Positions 1 through 8,944 of a DNA stretch of 64,000 bases are shown in pieces. Under the pieces are notes generated by a model. That model saw nothing but the letters and a program-made list of their open reading frames with translations, did no database searches and had not been told where the DNA came from. The DNA comes from Mycolicibacterium fortuitum subsp. fortuitum (GTDB lineage Bacteria; Actinomycetota; Actinomycetes; Mycobacteriales; Mycobacteriaceae). The stretch is from assembly GCF_022179545.1 (NCBI RefSeq), contig NZ_AP025518.1:3410001-3474000 (forward strand), in the 5' to 3' direction. The translations under genes were made by a program, and so were the position numbers. Position 1 is the first letter of the stretch, and every line of letters begins with the position of its first letter.

Positions 1-150
1 AACATCGACGACGCGCCACTGTCCCTGGCACCGGCGGACCTCGAGCTGGCATCGGGCCGGGTGATCGCGGGTTCGGGTGCGCCACCACAGGACGACATCA
101 CCCATGCCGGGGTTCCGCCTCACGGCTGGCTGATCATCCAGCCGCACTGA
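1..150 (+). CDS. C-terminal fragment, probable GH13 alpha-glucosidase/amylase family
   Basis: The window opens inside a frame that runs 49 codons to a TGA at 148-150. The visible tail (LSLAPADLELASGRVI, then a Gly/Pro-rich turn and HGWLIIQP) looks like the last strands of the small beta-sheet domain that closes GH13 enzymes such as alpha-glucosidases. In those enzymes a line of this kind, with a hydrophobic closing strand, follows the TIM barrel. No catalytic residues are in view, so the assignment rests only on this tail and is an inference. The last 17 bases overlap the end of the convergent DUF1810 gene. Confidence 0.4.
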   Translation, partial: NIDDAPLSLAPADLELASGRVIAGSGAPPQDDITHAGVPPHGWLIIQPH

Positions 151-580
151 GCATTTCGAGAGTCCGCGGATCGCCGAGCCCGTCGTAGAACTTGTCGAGC
201 ACGGCCTGGAAATCTGAGCGGTCAGCCGGATCGGCAACGGCGGCGAACAGCGTCATCGACGAGCGGACCTTGAGACAGTCCGGCCAGCCGAAGATCTGCT
301 CGGCCGTCGGCCCGTCGATCTGCGCCACCAACCGGCTACATTCGCGCAGCCTCGTCCCCAGGATCGGGTGGGCCAGGTAACCGCGTGCCTCAGCGGCGGA
401 GGCGATGCCGTAGTGATGGGCGGTCGAGCTGCGGCCCAGCCCGCGCAGCTGCGGGAAGATGAACCAGATCCAATGGCTGCGCTTGCGGCCGCTCCGCAGC
501 TCGTCCAATACCTGCGCGTACACGCGATCTTGAGCCGTAGCGAACCGGCCGAGGTCAAACGGATCATCGTCGCCGACCAT
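134..580 (-). CDS. DUF1810 family protein
   Basis: A 148-residue protein covering the whole DUF1810 domain, a small, mostly helical family of unknown function once mislabelled calpastatin. Hallmarks seen are DPFDLGRF at residues 7-13, KRSHWIWFIFPQ at 33-44 and, near the end, IFGWPDCLKVRSSMTLF. The frame stays open upstream to 682, but the homologous part begins only a few residues after the ATG at 580. That start, or the ATG at 598, also avoids overlap with the divergent cyclase-like gene at 619. No enzymatic role is known and none is suggested by the neighbours. Family membership is clear; the start is less so. Confidence 0.85.
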   Translation of the reverse strand: MVGDDDPFDLGRFATAQDRVYAQVLDELRSGRKRSHWIWFIFPQLRGLGRSSTAHHYGIASAAEARGYLAHPILGTRLRECSRLVAQIDGPTAEQIFGWPDCLKVRSSMTLFAAVADPADRSDFQAVLDKFYDGLGDPRTLEMLSAAG

Positions 581-618
581 GCCGCCAATATCGCACATGC
601 GCGATATGTTTGGTCCCG

Positions 619-2799
619 ATGACCCATCCTGAGAATGCCGGGCCTGAGCAGGCGGCTTCTGACCACCCCGAACATCCGTCAAAATCTCGTCGCCCCCGCG
701 CGCTGTCCCGGGTCAGTATTCAGTCCAAACTGCTGGCGATGCTGCTGATCACCAGCGTGCTCTCGGCAGCTGTGGTCGGGGCGATCGGGTACCAGTCAGG
801 CCGCAGTTCGCTACGCGACTCGGTCTTCGACCGGCTGACCGAGCTCAGGTCGGCGCAGGCGCGGCAGCTCGAGGCCGAATATCGCTATCTGCAGAACTCA
901 TTGGTCGTGTATTCCCGCAGCACCACGGCGACCGAAGCGATGCTGGCGTTCAGCTCAGGGTTCGACCAGCTCGCCAAAGGCCAGGTCACGCCGGCACAGG
1001 ATCAGGCGGTGGCCGACTATTACCGAAAGCGGTTTTCCCGCACCACCGACACCGCGTCCGGCAACGAGATCAACGTCGCATCGCTGATACCGACCACAAA
1101 CGCGCAGATCTACCTCCAGTCCGCCTACACGGCGCCGTTCAGCGATCCTGACAAGGCGATCACGATCGACGACGCTCGCGACGGCAGCGAGTGGTCGACG
1201 GCAAACGCCCGGTTCAACGACTACTTCCGGACGATAGTCATCAGATTCGGATTTGAGGACGCGCTTCTTCTCGACACGCGGGGCAACGTGGTCTACAGCG
1301 CCTACAAAGGTCCTGACCTCGGCACCAATATCTTCACCGGCCCGTACAAGAGCACCAGACTCACCCAGGCCTACCAACAGGCCATGGAGTCCAACGCCCT
1401 GGACTATGTGGGTGTCACGGACTTCACCGACTATCTGCCCGCCGACGGCCCTACCGCGTGGATGGTTGCCCCGATCAATGCCGGAGGACGCGCGGCAGGG
1501 GTGCTCGCCATGCAGTTTCCGATCCGCGGGGTGAATCGGGTGATGACCGCGGGCGGAGACTGGGCCCGAGTCGGCATGGGCGAAACCGGCGAGTCGTACC
1601 TGGTCGGACCGGATGGGCTCATGCGCTCCAACTCCCGACTGTTCGTGCAGGACCCCAAACGCTTCGAAGAAGAGGTGATCGACGCGGGTACATCGCCGGA
1701 TATCGCCGAAAAGTCGATCCGGCAAGGTGGCACCACGATGGTTCAACCCGTCGCCAACGAGGCGTCACGGCAGGCGCAGCGGGGACAGTCGGGAACGCTC
1801 ATCGAAACCGACTACCTGGGCAACGAGGCCTTGATGTCCTATGCCCCGGTGCAGCTGGCAGGCCTGGATTGGGTGGTGGTGGCCAAGATCGACACATCAG
1901 AGGCCTTCTCCCCGGTGTCGGTCTTCACACGAACGCTGGTCTTGTCCACGGTCGGAATCATCCTCGTGGTGTGTGTCGCCGCGATTCTGCTCGCCCGCTT
2001 CTTCGTGCGCCCACTGCGCCGTCTGGAAGTCGGCGCGCGCCAGATCAGCTCAGGTGAGCTTGGCGTCTCGCTGCCAGTGCTCTCGCGTGACGAATTCGGC
2101 GATCTCACAGTCGCGTTCAACGAGATGAGCCGGAATCTCCGGATCAAGGAAGACCTGCTCGACGAGCAACGCCGCGAGAACGACCGGCTGCTGCTGTCGA
2201 TGATGCCCGAGCCGGTGGTCCGGCGGTACCGAGAAGGTGAGGAGAACATCGCCCAGGACCACCAGAACGTCACCGTCATCTTCGCCGACTTCATCGGCCT
2301 GGATGAACTGTCGACCCAGCTGTGTGCCGACGACCTGTTGACCATCGTCAACAACCTCATACGACAGTTCGACTCCGCCGCCGAAAGCCTCGGGATCGAG
2401 CCGGTGCGCACGTTGCACAATGGCTACCTCGCGAGCTGCGGATTGACCGTGCCCAGGCTCGACAATATCCGGCGCACAGTCGATTTCGCGATCGAGATGC
2501 AGCGTATCGTCGATCGGTACCGGAGCGAGTCCGGTTATGACGTGAGGCTTCGGGCCGGGATTGACACCGGGACCGTAAGCAGTGGTCTGATCGGCCGGTC
2601 CAACCTGGCCTACGACATGTGGGGATCCGCGGTCGATCTCGCATACCAGGTGCAGAGCGGGACGCCGCAGGCCGGCGTATACGTCACCGACCGGGTCCGT
2701 GCTGCCACCCAGGACGTGCGGCAGTTCACCCCCGTGGGCACTGTGGCCGTCAACGACACCGAAGAGCCGATCTGGCGACTGACGGAACGTCAACCATGA
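619..2799 (+). CDS. Membrane sensor with HAMP and class III cyclase-like domain (Rv2435c type)
   Basis: A 726-residue protein with a transmembrane helix at about 38-58, a long extracytoplasmic sensor region (about 60-430, Cache-like in length and position), a second helix at about 432-458, a HAMP linker to about 507 and a class III nucleotide cyclase-like domain at about 550-694. The first metal-binding Asp is present (FADF, D557), and so is the purine-selecting Asp (YDMWG, D666). The second metal Asp is N601 (LHNGY). The catalytic Asn/Arg pair of the VN-x-A-x-R motif is D673 and Q677. The domain is therefore probably inactive or strongly altered. Length and the MscS/cNMP neighbour match the M. 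tuberculosis pair Rv2435c-Rv2434c. The ATG at 619 is preferred over the TTG at 610. The stop overlaps the next start as ATGA, so the two are likely translated together. Confidence 0.88.
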   Translation: MTHPENAGPEQAASDHPEHPSKSRRPRALSRVSIQSKLLAMLLITSVLSAAVVGAIGYQSGRSSLRDSVFDRLTELRSAQARQLEAEYRYLQNSLVVYSRSTTATEAMLAFSSGFDQLAKGQVTPAQDQAVADYYRKRFSRTTDTASGNEINVASLIPTTNAQIYLQSAYTAPFSDPDKAITIDDARDGSEWSTANARFNDYFRTIVIRFGFEDALLLDTRGNVVYSAYKGPDLGTNIFTGPYKSTRLTQAYQQAMESNALDYVGVTDFTDYLPADGPTAWMVAPINAGGRAAGVLAMQFPIRGVNRVMTAGGDWARVGMGETGESYLVGPDGLMRSNSRLFVQDPKRFEEEVIDAGTSPDIAEKSIRQGGTTMVQPVANEASRQAQRGQSGTLIETDYLGNEALMSYAPVQLAGLDWVVVAKIDTSEAFSPVSVFTRTLVLSTVGIILVVCVAAILLARFFVRPLRRLEVGARQISSGELGVSLPVLSRDEFGDLTVAFNEMSRNLRIKEDLLDEQRRENDRLLLSMMPEPVVRRYREGEENIAQDHQNVTVIFADFIGLDELSTQLCADDLLTIVNNLIRQFDSAAESLGIEPVRTLHNGYLASCGLTVPRLDNIRRTVDFAIEMQRIVDRYRSESGYDVRLRAGIDTGTVSSGLIGRSNLAYDMWGSAVDLAYQVQSGTPQAGVYVTDRVRAATQDVRQFTPVGTVAVNDTEEPIWRLTERQP

Positions 2800-4229
2800 G
2801 AAGCGTGCTCGAGGCCGACTGGTTCTACTGGGCGTTGGCCGTCGCGATCGGCCTGCCGGTTGGCCTGGTGCTGCTCACCGAATTACACAACGCGCTCGCT
2901 CGCCGTGGCAGCGTGCTGGCCAGGCCGGTCGGACTACTCCGCAATTACATCCTTCCGCTTGCCGCGCTGTTGGTCCTGCTCGTCAAGGGCGGCGAAATCT
3001 CGGTTGAGACCACCACTGTCCGGATCATCGCCACCGTCCTCGGTCTGGTGGTGATGATTCTGCTGCTGTCAGGGCTCAACGCCACGCTCTTCCAGGGCGC
3101 ACCGGAAGGCAGCTGGCGGAAACGCATTCCGTCGATCTTCCTCGACGTTGCCCGATTCGCGCTCATCGCCGTCGGGGTAGGCATGATCTTCGCCTACGTG
3201 TGGGGCGCCAATGTCGGAGGTCTGTTCACAGCCCTCGGCGTGAGTTCGATCGTGCTCGGTCTGGCGCTGCAGAACTCAGTGGGCCAGATCATCTCAGGTC
3301 TGCTTCTGTTGTTCGAGCAGCCGTTCGAGCTCGGAGACTGGCTCGACACACCGTCGGCCCGCGGCCGGGTGGTCGAAGTGAACTGGCGAGCCACTCACGT
3401 CGACACCGGCAGCGGCATGCAGATCATGCCGAACTCGGTGTTGGCCGGCGCATCCTTCACCAACCTGAGCAAACCCGCATCGTCGTACTCGCTCGCGGTC
3501 GTCACGGAGTTCGGCGCGGACGACGCTCCCGACGAGGTGTGCTGGCTGCTCGCCCAGATCGCCGGCCAGCTGCCGCAGCGGCGCCCCGGTGCTACGCCGT
3601 CGGCAATTGCTCTGGGCCGCAATGAATACCGCACGTCCATTCCCCTCCGATCGCCCGCGGATGACAGTGCCGCGCGATCGACCTTTCTTCGTTGGCTGTG
3701 GTACGCCGCGCGACGAGCCGGCCTGCACCTCGATGGTGCGGTCGACGATTTCGTCACGCCCGAACGGATGAGCAAGGCTGTCAAGCAGATCTCGCCGACG
3801 CTGCGACTGAGCCACACGGAGCAGCAGGATCTTCTCGCACACTGCACGCTGAGCCGGTTCGGCGCCGGGGAACAGTTGCAGTTCGCCGGGGAGGTGCCGA
3901 GCCGGATGAGCTTCATCGTTTCCGGCCGCGTTCAGGTGGCTGTCGCGGGTGGTGACGGCGCCATCGTGCCGGTGCGCACGTTGGAGAGCGGTGACTTCCT
4001 CGGCCAGACGACGTTGATCCGCGAGAGTGCGCTCGCGGCGGCCCATGCGACCGTGGAGACCACGGTCCTACAGGTAGAGCGCGGCTTCCTGGAACGACTG
4101 GTGCTGCGTAATCCCTTGTTGCTTCAGGACATCGGTCGCATGATCGAGGACCGCCGTTGTACTGCGCAGGAGATCCTGGCCGCCGCCCGCGGATCCGGAC
4201 AGGTCTCGGCGCCGAGTTCCAACCGTTAG
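2796..4229 (+). CDS. MscS-family channel with C-terminal cyclic-nucleotide-binding-like domain (Rv2434c type)
   Basis: A 477-residue inner-membrane protein. Four hydrophobic segments lie at about 10-30, 50-64, 72-92 and 115-137. They are followed by the MscS pore and beta domain at about 137-230 (GVSSIVLGLALQNSVGQIISG, then FELGDWLD) and by a CRP-type beta-roll at about 346-455. In the phosphate-binding cassette the usual Gly-Glu and Arg-Ser/Thr-Ala are not kept: it reads GDFLGQTTLI and then lacks the key Arg before HATV. Canonical cAMP binding is therefore doubtful. The frame is open upstream to 2619, but the ATG at 2796 overlaps the upstream stop and gives the length known for Rv2434c. Inference: the sensor protein and the channel act together as a membrane-stress or signal-gated unit. 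Confidence 0.88.
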   Translation: MRSVLEADWFYWALAVAIGLPVGLVLLTELHNALARRGSVLARPVGLLRNYILPLAALLVLLVKGGEISVETTTVRIIATVLGLVVMILLLSGLNATLFQGAPEGSWRKRIPSIFLDVARFALIAVGVGMIFAYVWGANVGGLFTALGVSSIVLGLALQNSVGQIISGLLLLFEQPFELGDWLDTPSARGRVVEVNWRATHVDTGSGMQIMPNSVLAGASFTNLSKPASSYSLAVVTEFGADDAPDEVCWLLAQIAGQLPQRRPGATPSAIALGRNEYRTSIPLRSPADDSAARSTFLRWLWYAARRAGLHLDGAVDDFVTPERMSKAVKQISPTLRLSHTEQQDLLAHCTLSRFGAGEQLQFAGEVPSRMSFIVSGRVQVAVAGGDGAIVPVRTLESGDFLGQTTLIRESALAAAHATVETTVLQVERGFLERLVLRNPLLLQDIGRMIEDRRCTAQEILAAARGSGQVSAPSSNR

Positions 4230-4265
4230 TAAACCGCGATCTGCGCGACCGGTGTTGTTACGCGT

Positions 4266-5346
<1,081 letters not shown>

Positions 5347-5360
5347 AGAACCACCCACCC

Positions 5361-5396
5361 AGGGAGCCTGTCGTCACCCCGAACGGCAGGCTCCCT
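5361..5396 (+). terminator. Hairpin terminator after fbpC-like gene
   Basis: A 14-bp stem (agggagcctgtcgt with acggcaggctccct, one G-T pair) and an 8-base loop begin 15 bases after the stop codon. There is no U-tract, which is common for mycobacterial intrinsic terminators. Confidence 0.7.
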
Positions 5397-5424
5397 GCTC
5401 CATGTCCGGGGTAGGTTGGTCACG

Positions 5425-6963
5425 ATGACCGAGTCCTCGGGGCAGTCCTCGGCGAACGCACGGATGGTCGGCGGAGTTGCCGCCGCCGCGGTTTCACTCG
5501 GGGTGGCTCAGCTGGTCAGCATTCCGTTCGGGACGCCGGCCGACCCGCGTAACGCGGTCGGGTCGGCAGTAGTGGACCTGACACCGGGTCCGGTCAAGGA
5601 ATGGGTGATCCAAACCCTGGGCAGCCTGGACAAGCTGTTCCTCGCCGTCGTGGTGCTCGCAGCGATCGCCGCCACCGCAGCCATCGCCGCAACGTACGAG
5701 ACCCGGCGCCGACCGGTCGGCAGCGCGATCTTCACTCTCGCCGGACTGCTCGCCTGCGCGGCGGTGCTCTCGCGGCCCGGCGCGACAGCGCTCGATGTCG
5801 TGCCGACGGTGGTGGGCACCGCATGCGGAGTGGCGGCGCTGCGACTGCTCGTGCGCCTGTGGGACGCCCCGGGGAATGATGACGAGCATGTCGACACCAC
5901 CAGGCGGGCGTGGTTGGCCGCGGCGGGTGTGCTGGGCGTGGGCGCGGCGAGCGGACTGATCGGTGTCCTGGTCGCCCGGTTGGCGAGTTCGGTTGCCGCA
6001 GAACGTGACACCTCGGTGATCCCTCGTCCCCGCGTGCCGGCTCCCCCGGTCCCCCCGGACGTTCAGCCCACGGGCGTGACGCTGCCGAGCTTCATCACCG
6101 ACGCCGCCGACTTCTACCGGGTGGACACCGCACTGAGCGTTCCGCAGCTGAGCCGCGACGTATGGCGGCTGCGCATCCACGGCATGGTCGACCGCGAGAT
6201 CACCTACAGTTTCGACGATCTCGCCCAGTTCGAAGCTGTCGAGAAGGCCATCACCCTGACCTGCGTATCCAATCCGGTTGGCGGCAACTTGATCTCGAAC
6301 GGGATGTGGACCGGCTACCGCCTCACCGATCTGCTCCACGCGGCGGGTGTGCATCCCGATGCGGACATGCTCCTGTCCACCTCGGTGGACGGGTTCACCG
6401 TCGGGACCCCGGTGGAGACCCTGGCGGACGGACGCGACGCCATGCTGGCCGTCGGACTCAACGGGCAACCGCTTCCCGTCGAGCACGGCTACCCCGCCCG
6501 GTTGGTCGTGGCCGGGCTCTACGGCTACGTTTCGGCCACCAAATGGGTAACCGACCTGGAACTGACCCGCTTCGACCGGGCCGAGGCGTACTGGACCAGA
6601 CAGGGTTGGGCACCGCGCGGTCCGATAAAGACCGAGTCACGCATCGACGTGCCGAAGCGTGGCCAGAAGGTGCCGGTGGGGCCGACGACCTTCGGTGGGG
6701 TTGCCTGGGCACAGAATCGCGGCGTGCGTAGCGTCGAGGTCCGAATCGACGACGGCCCATGGCAACCCGCCCAACTGGGGGCTGCCTACTCCGGCCAGAC
6801 CTGGCGGTTGTGGAGCTTGCCCTGGCAGGCGAGCGGACCGGGTGACCACACCGTCACAGTGCGGGCCACCGACAATACCGGGGCGGTTCAGACATCCGAC
6901 CAAGCCCCGACCGTGCCTGACGGCGCCACCGGCTGGCATACGGTGTACTTCACCGTGGCGTGA
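5425..6963 (+). CDS. Membrane-anchored molybdopterin oxidoreductase, sulfite oxidase family
   Basis: A 512-residue protein. The first ~200 residues hold several hydrophobic helices and a second membrane stretch before a Pro-rich linker. The oxidoreductase molybdopterin-binding domain follows (about 225-395), and then the Ig-like dimerisation domain of the SUOX family (about 410-512). The molybdenum-ligating Cys is C280 in TLTCVSNPVGG, followed by the typical GYRLTDLL. Family knowledge: Mo-cofactor enzymes of this type reduce or oxidise S- or N-oxides, and membrane-anchored forms such as Rv0218 are found across mycobacteria with unknown substrate. The ATG at 5425 is preferred over the TTG at 5416. 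It follows the fbpC terminator, so it is probably transcribed on its own. Confidence 0.9.
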   Translation: MTESSGQSSANARMVGGVAAAAVSLGVAQLVSIPFGTPADPRNAVGSAVVDLTPGPVKEWVIQTLGSLDKLFLAVVVLAAIAATAAIAATYETRRRPVGSAIFTLAGLLACAAVLSRPGATALDVVPTVVGTACGVAALRLLVRLWDAPGNDDEHVDTTRRAWLAAAGVLGVGAASGLIGVLVARLASSVAAERDTSVIPRPRVPAPPVPPDVQPTGVTLPSFITDAADFYRVDTALSVPQLSRDVWRLRIHGMVDREITYSFDDLAQFEAVEKAITLTCVSNPVGGNLISNGMWTGYRLTDLLHAAGVHPDADMLLSTSVDGFTVGTPVETLADGRDAMLAVGLNGQPLPVEHGYPARLVVAGLYGYVSATKWVTDLELTRFDRAEAYWTRQGWAPRGPIKTESRIDVPKRGQKVPVGPTTFGGVAWAQNRGVRSVEVRIDDGPWQPAQLGAAYSGQTWRLWSLPWQASGPGDHTVTVRATDNTGAVQTSDQAPTVPDGATGWHTVYFTVA

Positions 6964-6965
6964 CG

Positions 6966-7166
6966 CTACTTCGACGAGAGCTTGCGCCAGCTCAAACCCG
7001 CGATCACGACACCGATCACGGCGGTGATCGGTCCGATGATCGACCAGGTGGTGGTGTTGCTCATCGGGCTGCCCTGCACGACGCCGAATCCCTGTAGCGC
7101 CCACAGCAGGCCGAACAACGCCACGATCACACCCACCGCGAACGCCACGACGTATCCCCTGTTCAT
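6966..7166 (-). CDS. Small two-helix membrane protein
   Basis: A 66-residue protein with hydrophobic segments at about 5-27 and 41-60 separated by a short polar loop, and a basic C-terminus (SWRKLSSK). Its stop lies 2 bases from the stop of the converging molybdoenzyme gene. Codon use and composition are like the neighbours, and the two clean helices make chance unlikely. I do not recognise a named family and give no function. Confidence 0.7.
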   Translation of the reverse strand: MNRGYVVAFAVGVIVALFGLLWALQGFGVVQGSPMSNTTTWSIIGPITAVIGVVIAGLSWRKLSSK

Positions 7167-7197
7167 GCCTGGATGCTACGCGGCGGGCCCCATCAGA

Positions 7198-7499
7198 TCA
7201 CGGCTCCAGCACCAGTTTCCCTCCGGTACGGCCCTTTTCCAGCTCGGTGTATGCAGCCCGGTCACCTCCGGCCCGACCTCCGCCACCACACCCGCGAGGT
7301 CGCTGCCCTGCCCAGAGGGAAAGGTGGCCGGGAACCGGTCGTGCAGCACACCACGACGGATCACGGCCTCACCGGGGTTGATCCCGGCAGTGCGGACGTT
7401 CACGAGCAGCTCGCCGGAAGCAGGGACGGGCCGCGGCACATCACGGACCTGCAGGACGTCGACCCCGCCGTACTCATCGAACTGAGCCGCCTTGCTCAT
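7198..7499 (-). pseudogene. Zinc-type quinone oxidoreductase remnant with internal deletion
   Basis: The first 82 codons from the ATG at 7499 are a clean N-terminus of an NADPH:quinone oxidoreductase/alcohol dehydrogenase (EYGGVDVLQVRDVP, AGINPGEAVIRRG, GSDLAGVVAEVGPEV). Directly after VTGL the sequence jumps, in another frame, to the last 18 codons of the same family (AYTELEKGRTGGKLVLEP), ending at the TGA at 7198-7200. The middle part, with the NADPH-binding Rossmann fold (normally over 200 residues), is missing. The breakpoint is near 7250-7262. The open frame through the junction would add a meaningless tail. The gene cannot make an active enzyme. Confidence 0.85.
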
Positions 7500-7569
7500 A
7501 CGGCGTACGACGAATCGGCAGGCGAAAACATTCCGACTTCCCTGCATCCGTCCGACCCCGAGTGTAGTA

Positions 7570-7585
7570 TCGAACACATGTTCGA
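7570..7585. promoter_or_regulatory. LexA (SOS) box overlapping a start codon
   Basis: The sequence TCGAACACATGTTCGA is a perfect match to the mycobacterial SOS box TCGAAC-N4-GTTCGA. The ATG of the HNH gene (7578) lies inside it, so bound LexA would cover the translation start and the promoter or leader. 13E12-family genes are among those known to be LexA-controlled in M. tuberculosis. Confidence 0.85.
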
Positions 7586-8846
7586 ATCGGTCGCGAAAGT
7601 TGATCCCACCGCCGACGAGGCGGCACTGCGGGACCGAATCGCCGAACTCGAACGCCTCAAATGCGCTGCCGCAGCCGGACAAGCCCGCGCCACCGTCGCC
7701 CTGGAGTCCGCCCGACACGCCGCCGAAGCCGCCACCAGGGTCCCCATCACACGACGTGGCCGCGGGCTGGGTTCAGAAATCGGACTGGCCCGCATGGATT
7801 CACCGGCCAACGGCCGCCAACACCTCTCCGACGCCCGCATCCTCGTCCATGACCTGCCCCACACCCTCGCCGCCCTGGAATGCGGGGTGCTCACCGAAGC
7901 CCGCGCCCGGCTGATCGTCCGCGAAGCCGCCTGCCTGTCCCCTACCGACCGGCACCGCCTCGACCATCAACTCTGCGCCGACCACACCAACCTGATCGGC
8001 CTCGGCGACACCCGTATCCGCAACGACGCCAAAACCATTGCCTACCAACTTGACCCGGTGGCCGTCATCGACCGCGCCACCCGCGCACCCGAAGGCCGCA
8101 ATGTCACCTTCCGCCCCGCCCCTGACGCCATGGCCTTTGTCACAGCACTCCTGCCCGCCACGGACGCGGCATCCGTGCAGTCCGCACTCATCGATGCAGC
8201 CGACCGCTGCGCCGACGGCCGCAACCGCGGCCAGGCCATGGCCGACACCTTGGTAGCCCGCGTCACCGGCCGCGACGTCACCCAACCGGTCCCCGTCGCA
8301 GTCGACCTCGTGCTCTCCGACGACACTCTGTTCGCCGGCGGCACCCAACCCGCACTCCTACAGGGCCACGGACCCATCCCCGCCGCAACAGCCCGACACA
8401 TGATCGGCGACGCACTCACCCATGACGACTCCTGGGCCACCCTGCGACGGCTCTATGCAGCCCCCGACACCGGCGCCCTCGTCGCCATGGAATCACGATC
8501 GCGACGCTTCCCCAAAGGCCTCGCACGGTTCATCGCCACCCGAGATCAGACCTGCCGCACCCCGTATTGCGATGCCAGGATCCGACACATCGACCATGCG
8601 GAGCCACATCACCGGAACGGGCCGACCTCCGCAGCCAACGGCCAGGGACTCTGCGAACACTGCAACTACGCCAAAGAAGCACCCGGGTGGCGGGTCGTGG
8701 CCGCAGTCGACGAGTTCGGCCGCCACACCACCGACCACATCACCCCCACCGGCGCGACCTACCGATCCACAGCGCCGCCACTCGCCGGCGGCATGCGGAT
8801 ACTCACCCGCGAAATCCACATCGTGGTGAACAAACGGGCCGCCTAG
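7578..8846 (+). CDS. 13E12 repeat family protein: DUF222 with HNH endonuclease domain
   Basis: A 422-residue protein. DUF222 covers about residues 20-310, and a C-terminal HNH nuclease domain lies at about 325-385. The latter shows paired Cys (CRTPYC), IDH, the middle Asn and LCEHCN, a zinc-knuckle His-Asn-His arrangement. The frame is open upstream to 7173, but that part is antisense to the quinone oxidoreductase remnant and carries no homology. The ATG at 7578 gives the usual MFE start. Members of this multicopy actinobacterial family contain the REP13E12 sites used by phiRv-type prophages in M. tuberculosis. The biological role of the nuclease is not known. Control by DNA damage is suggested by the SOS box on the start codon. 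Confidence 0.9.
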   Translation: MFESVAKVDPTADEAALRDRIAELERLKCAAAAGQARATVALESARHAAEAATRVPITRRGRGLGSEIGLARMDSPANGRQHLSDARILVHDLPHTLAALECGVLTEARARLIVREAACLSPTDRHRLDHQLCADHTNLIGLGDTRIRNDAKTIAYQLDPVAVIDRATRAPEGRNVTFRPAPDAMAFVTALLPATDAASVQSALIDAADRCADGRNRGQAMADTLVARVTGRDVTQPVPVAVDLVLSDDTLFAGGTQPALLQGHGPIPAATARHMIGDALTHDDSWATLRRLYAAPDTGALVAMESRSRRFPKGLARFIATRDQTCRTPYCDARIRHIDHAEPHHRNGPTSAANGQGLCEHCNYAKEAPGWRVVAAVDEFGRHTTDHITPTGATYRSTAPPLAGGMRILTREIHIVVNKRAA

Positions 8847-8910
8847 CTCCCGTTCACTCTCGGCGAAGCTCGGCGCCGGGCATCCCGGGAACAAACCCGA
8901 CCCCGCCAAG

Positions 8911-8931
8911 GTTGAGCGCATCAGACTGAAC
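8911..8931. promoter_or_regulatory. Possible HspR (HAIR) site before lon
   Basis: GTTGAGC and ACTGAAC are separated by exactly 7 bases. The actinobacterial HspR element is CTTGAGT-N7-ACTCAAG, so 10 of 14 positions agree. It lies 4 bases before the lon ribosome binding site. Streptomyces lon is an HspR target. The match is degenerate, so this is only a candidate. Confidence 0.35.
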
Positions 8932-8944
8932 TTTGGAGGTTTGG

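Noticed and set aside
2619..2795. Longer start for the MscS channel
   Set aside because: Arg/Gly-rich sequence overlapping the cyclase domain; ATGA overlap at 2796 and the length of Rv2434c support the shorter form.
7173..7577. N-terminal extension of the HNH gene
   Set aside because: The extension is antisense to the quinone oxidoreductase remnant, lacks homology, and the ATG inside the SOS box gives the family's normal start.
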